Shown in pieces: positions 63,468 through 64,000 of a stretch of DNA of 64,000 nucleotides; position 1 is the first letter of the stretch, and every line of letters starts with the position of its first letter. Made by a program: the position numbers and the translations under genes. The notes below the pieces were generated by a model. The model searched no databases. It saw only the letters and a list, made by a program, of their open reading frames with translations, and had not been told where the DNA came from. The DNA lies in the NCBI RefSeq assembly GCF_009769735.1, contig NZ_WSRO01000002.1, positions 3,794,001 through 3,858,000 of the forward strand, in the 5' to 3' direction. This stretch comes from Streptomyces sp. BA2. Its GTDB lineage: Bacteria; Actinomycetota; Actinomycetes; Streptomycetales; Streptomycetaceae.

Positions 63468-64000
63468 ATGCAGATCCGGCTGACCGTCCTCGGGCCGCGC
63501 AGCGGCCAGACCGCCGAGCCCCATGGCCGCCCCGTCGTGCCGCGCGGCGCCTGTGACGTGCTGGTCACCGCCCCCGCGGGGACCGCTCTGGCCACCGTCG
63601 CCTCCGGCCTCGCCACCGCCGTCGCGGGCGGCGAAGGCCCCCTCGTCCTGTACGCGGAGTCGGAGCGCCTCGACGCCCAGCGCTGCACCCTCGGAGAGCC
63701 CCCGCTGATAGACGGAGCGGTGCTCTCGCTCGGCTCCCCCGCCGAGCCCGGACCCGAACTGGCGGGAGCCGCCGCCCAGTTGCACGTGGTCGCGGGCCCG
63801 GACGCGGGCGGGGTGCACCTCCTGCACGGCGGCCAGATCCGTGTCGGCCGCTCGGCGGACGCGGACGTCCCCCTGGACGACCCGGACGTGTCGCGGCTGC
63901 ACTGCGCGGTGACCCTCACCCCGGACGGCCAGGTCACCGTCACGGACCTGGGCTCCACGAACGGCACGACGGTGGACGGCCGCGAGATCACCGACCGCCC
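63468..64000 (+). CDS. FHA-domain protein, 5' part (probable FtsK/SpoIIIE-like ATPase)
   Basis: The frame stays open from ATG 63468 to the window end (177 full codons). After ~110 residues, an FHA domain shows GRSADADVPLDDPDVSRLHC and GSTNGTTVDGREI, so it binds phosphothreonine peptides. The preceding part (MQIRLTVLGPRSGQ) resembles the start of FHA-FtsK/SpoIIIE ATPases of actinobacteria, but the ATPase part lies outside the window. Its position beside two Ser/Thr kinases fits a signalling partner. Confidence 0.85.
   Translation, partial: MQIRLTVLGPRSGQTAEPHGRPVVPRGACDVLVTAPAGTALATVASGLATAVAGGEGPLVLYAESERLDAQRCTLGEPPLIDGAVLSLGSPAEPGPELAGAAAQLHVVAGPDAGGVHLLHGGQIRVGRSADADVPLDDPDVSRLHCAVTLTPDGQVTVTDLGSTNGTTVDGREITDR

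Overview
The window is high-GC actinobacterial DNA and almost certainly comes from a Streptomyces chromosome. Signs of this are the strongly G/C-biased third codon positions, many GTG and TTG starts, 4-bp ATGA/GTGA gene overlaps, families typical of the genus (DUF397, Scr1-type XRE regulators, DUF3039, CGNR regulators, PkaA/PkaB kinases, an LAETG-anchored surface protein) and a core gene order that I recall from the SCO29xx region of S. coelicolor. That comparison is from memory and was not computed here. Most long plus-strand frames opposite minus-strand genes are antisense shadows and were left out.

Layout. 0.1-6.7 kb: an IclR regulator, an SF2 helicase, an MFS exporter, and a developmental-regulator type trio of DUF397, XRE-DUF5753 and an anti-sigma-like ATPase. 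6.7-8.9 kb: a 1.5-kb non-coding block of 40-41 bp tandem repeats bounded by long inverted repeats, then tRNA-Cys(GCA) and a probable gene remnant. 8.9-16.3 kb: a P-loop kinase, a three-subunit molybdenum hydroxylase operon (FAD, 2Fe-2S and MoCo subunits) with two unusual subunits, and a GH20 hexosaminidase. 16.4-19.5 kb: DUF3039, a 61-bp minisatellite, and a divergent MFS/LysR pair. 19.5-24.3 kb: a compact six-gene operon of lower GC with a WXG100-like protein, a large WXG-type protein, a lipoprotein, an exported protein, a membrane protein and a soluble protein. It is the best candidate for an undescribed type VII-related system. A decayed ATPase gene lies beside it.

24.8-41 kb: core genes yqgE-like, murA, hup, malic enzyme, a HelD-like RNA polymerase motor, the anti-sigma/ECF-sigma pair rsuA-sigU, a CGNR regulator, nnaR (HemD-OmpR fusion) with narK, and a MarR/EamA/NmrA-like group with palindromic operators. 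40-46 kb: a GH43-CBM13 galactanase-like enzyme and the mat-type surface polysaccharide locus (membrane protein, deacetylase-glycosyltransferase, acyltransferase). 46-50.7 kb: a LysR/MFS pair, a DacB-type carboxypeptidase, and a perfect 126-bp direct repeat.

50.7-64 kb: a collagen-like membrane protein and a coiled-coil membrane protein beside the tmRNA, then smpB, a tail-specific protease, ftsX, ftsE, a zinc-ribbon microprotein, an LAETG surface protein, prfB, a large REP-like repeat cluster, the kinases pkaB and pkaA, and the start of an FHA-domain gene cut by the window end. ssrA, smpB and prfB form a translation-termination and rescue neighbourhood around the division genes ftsEX.
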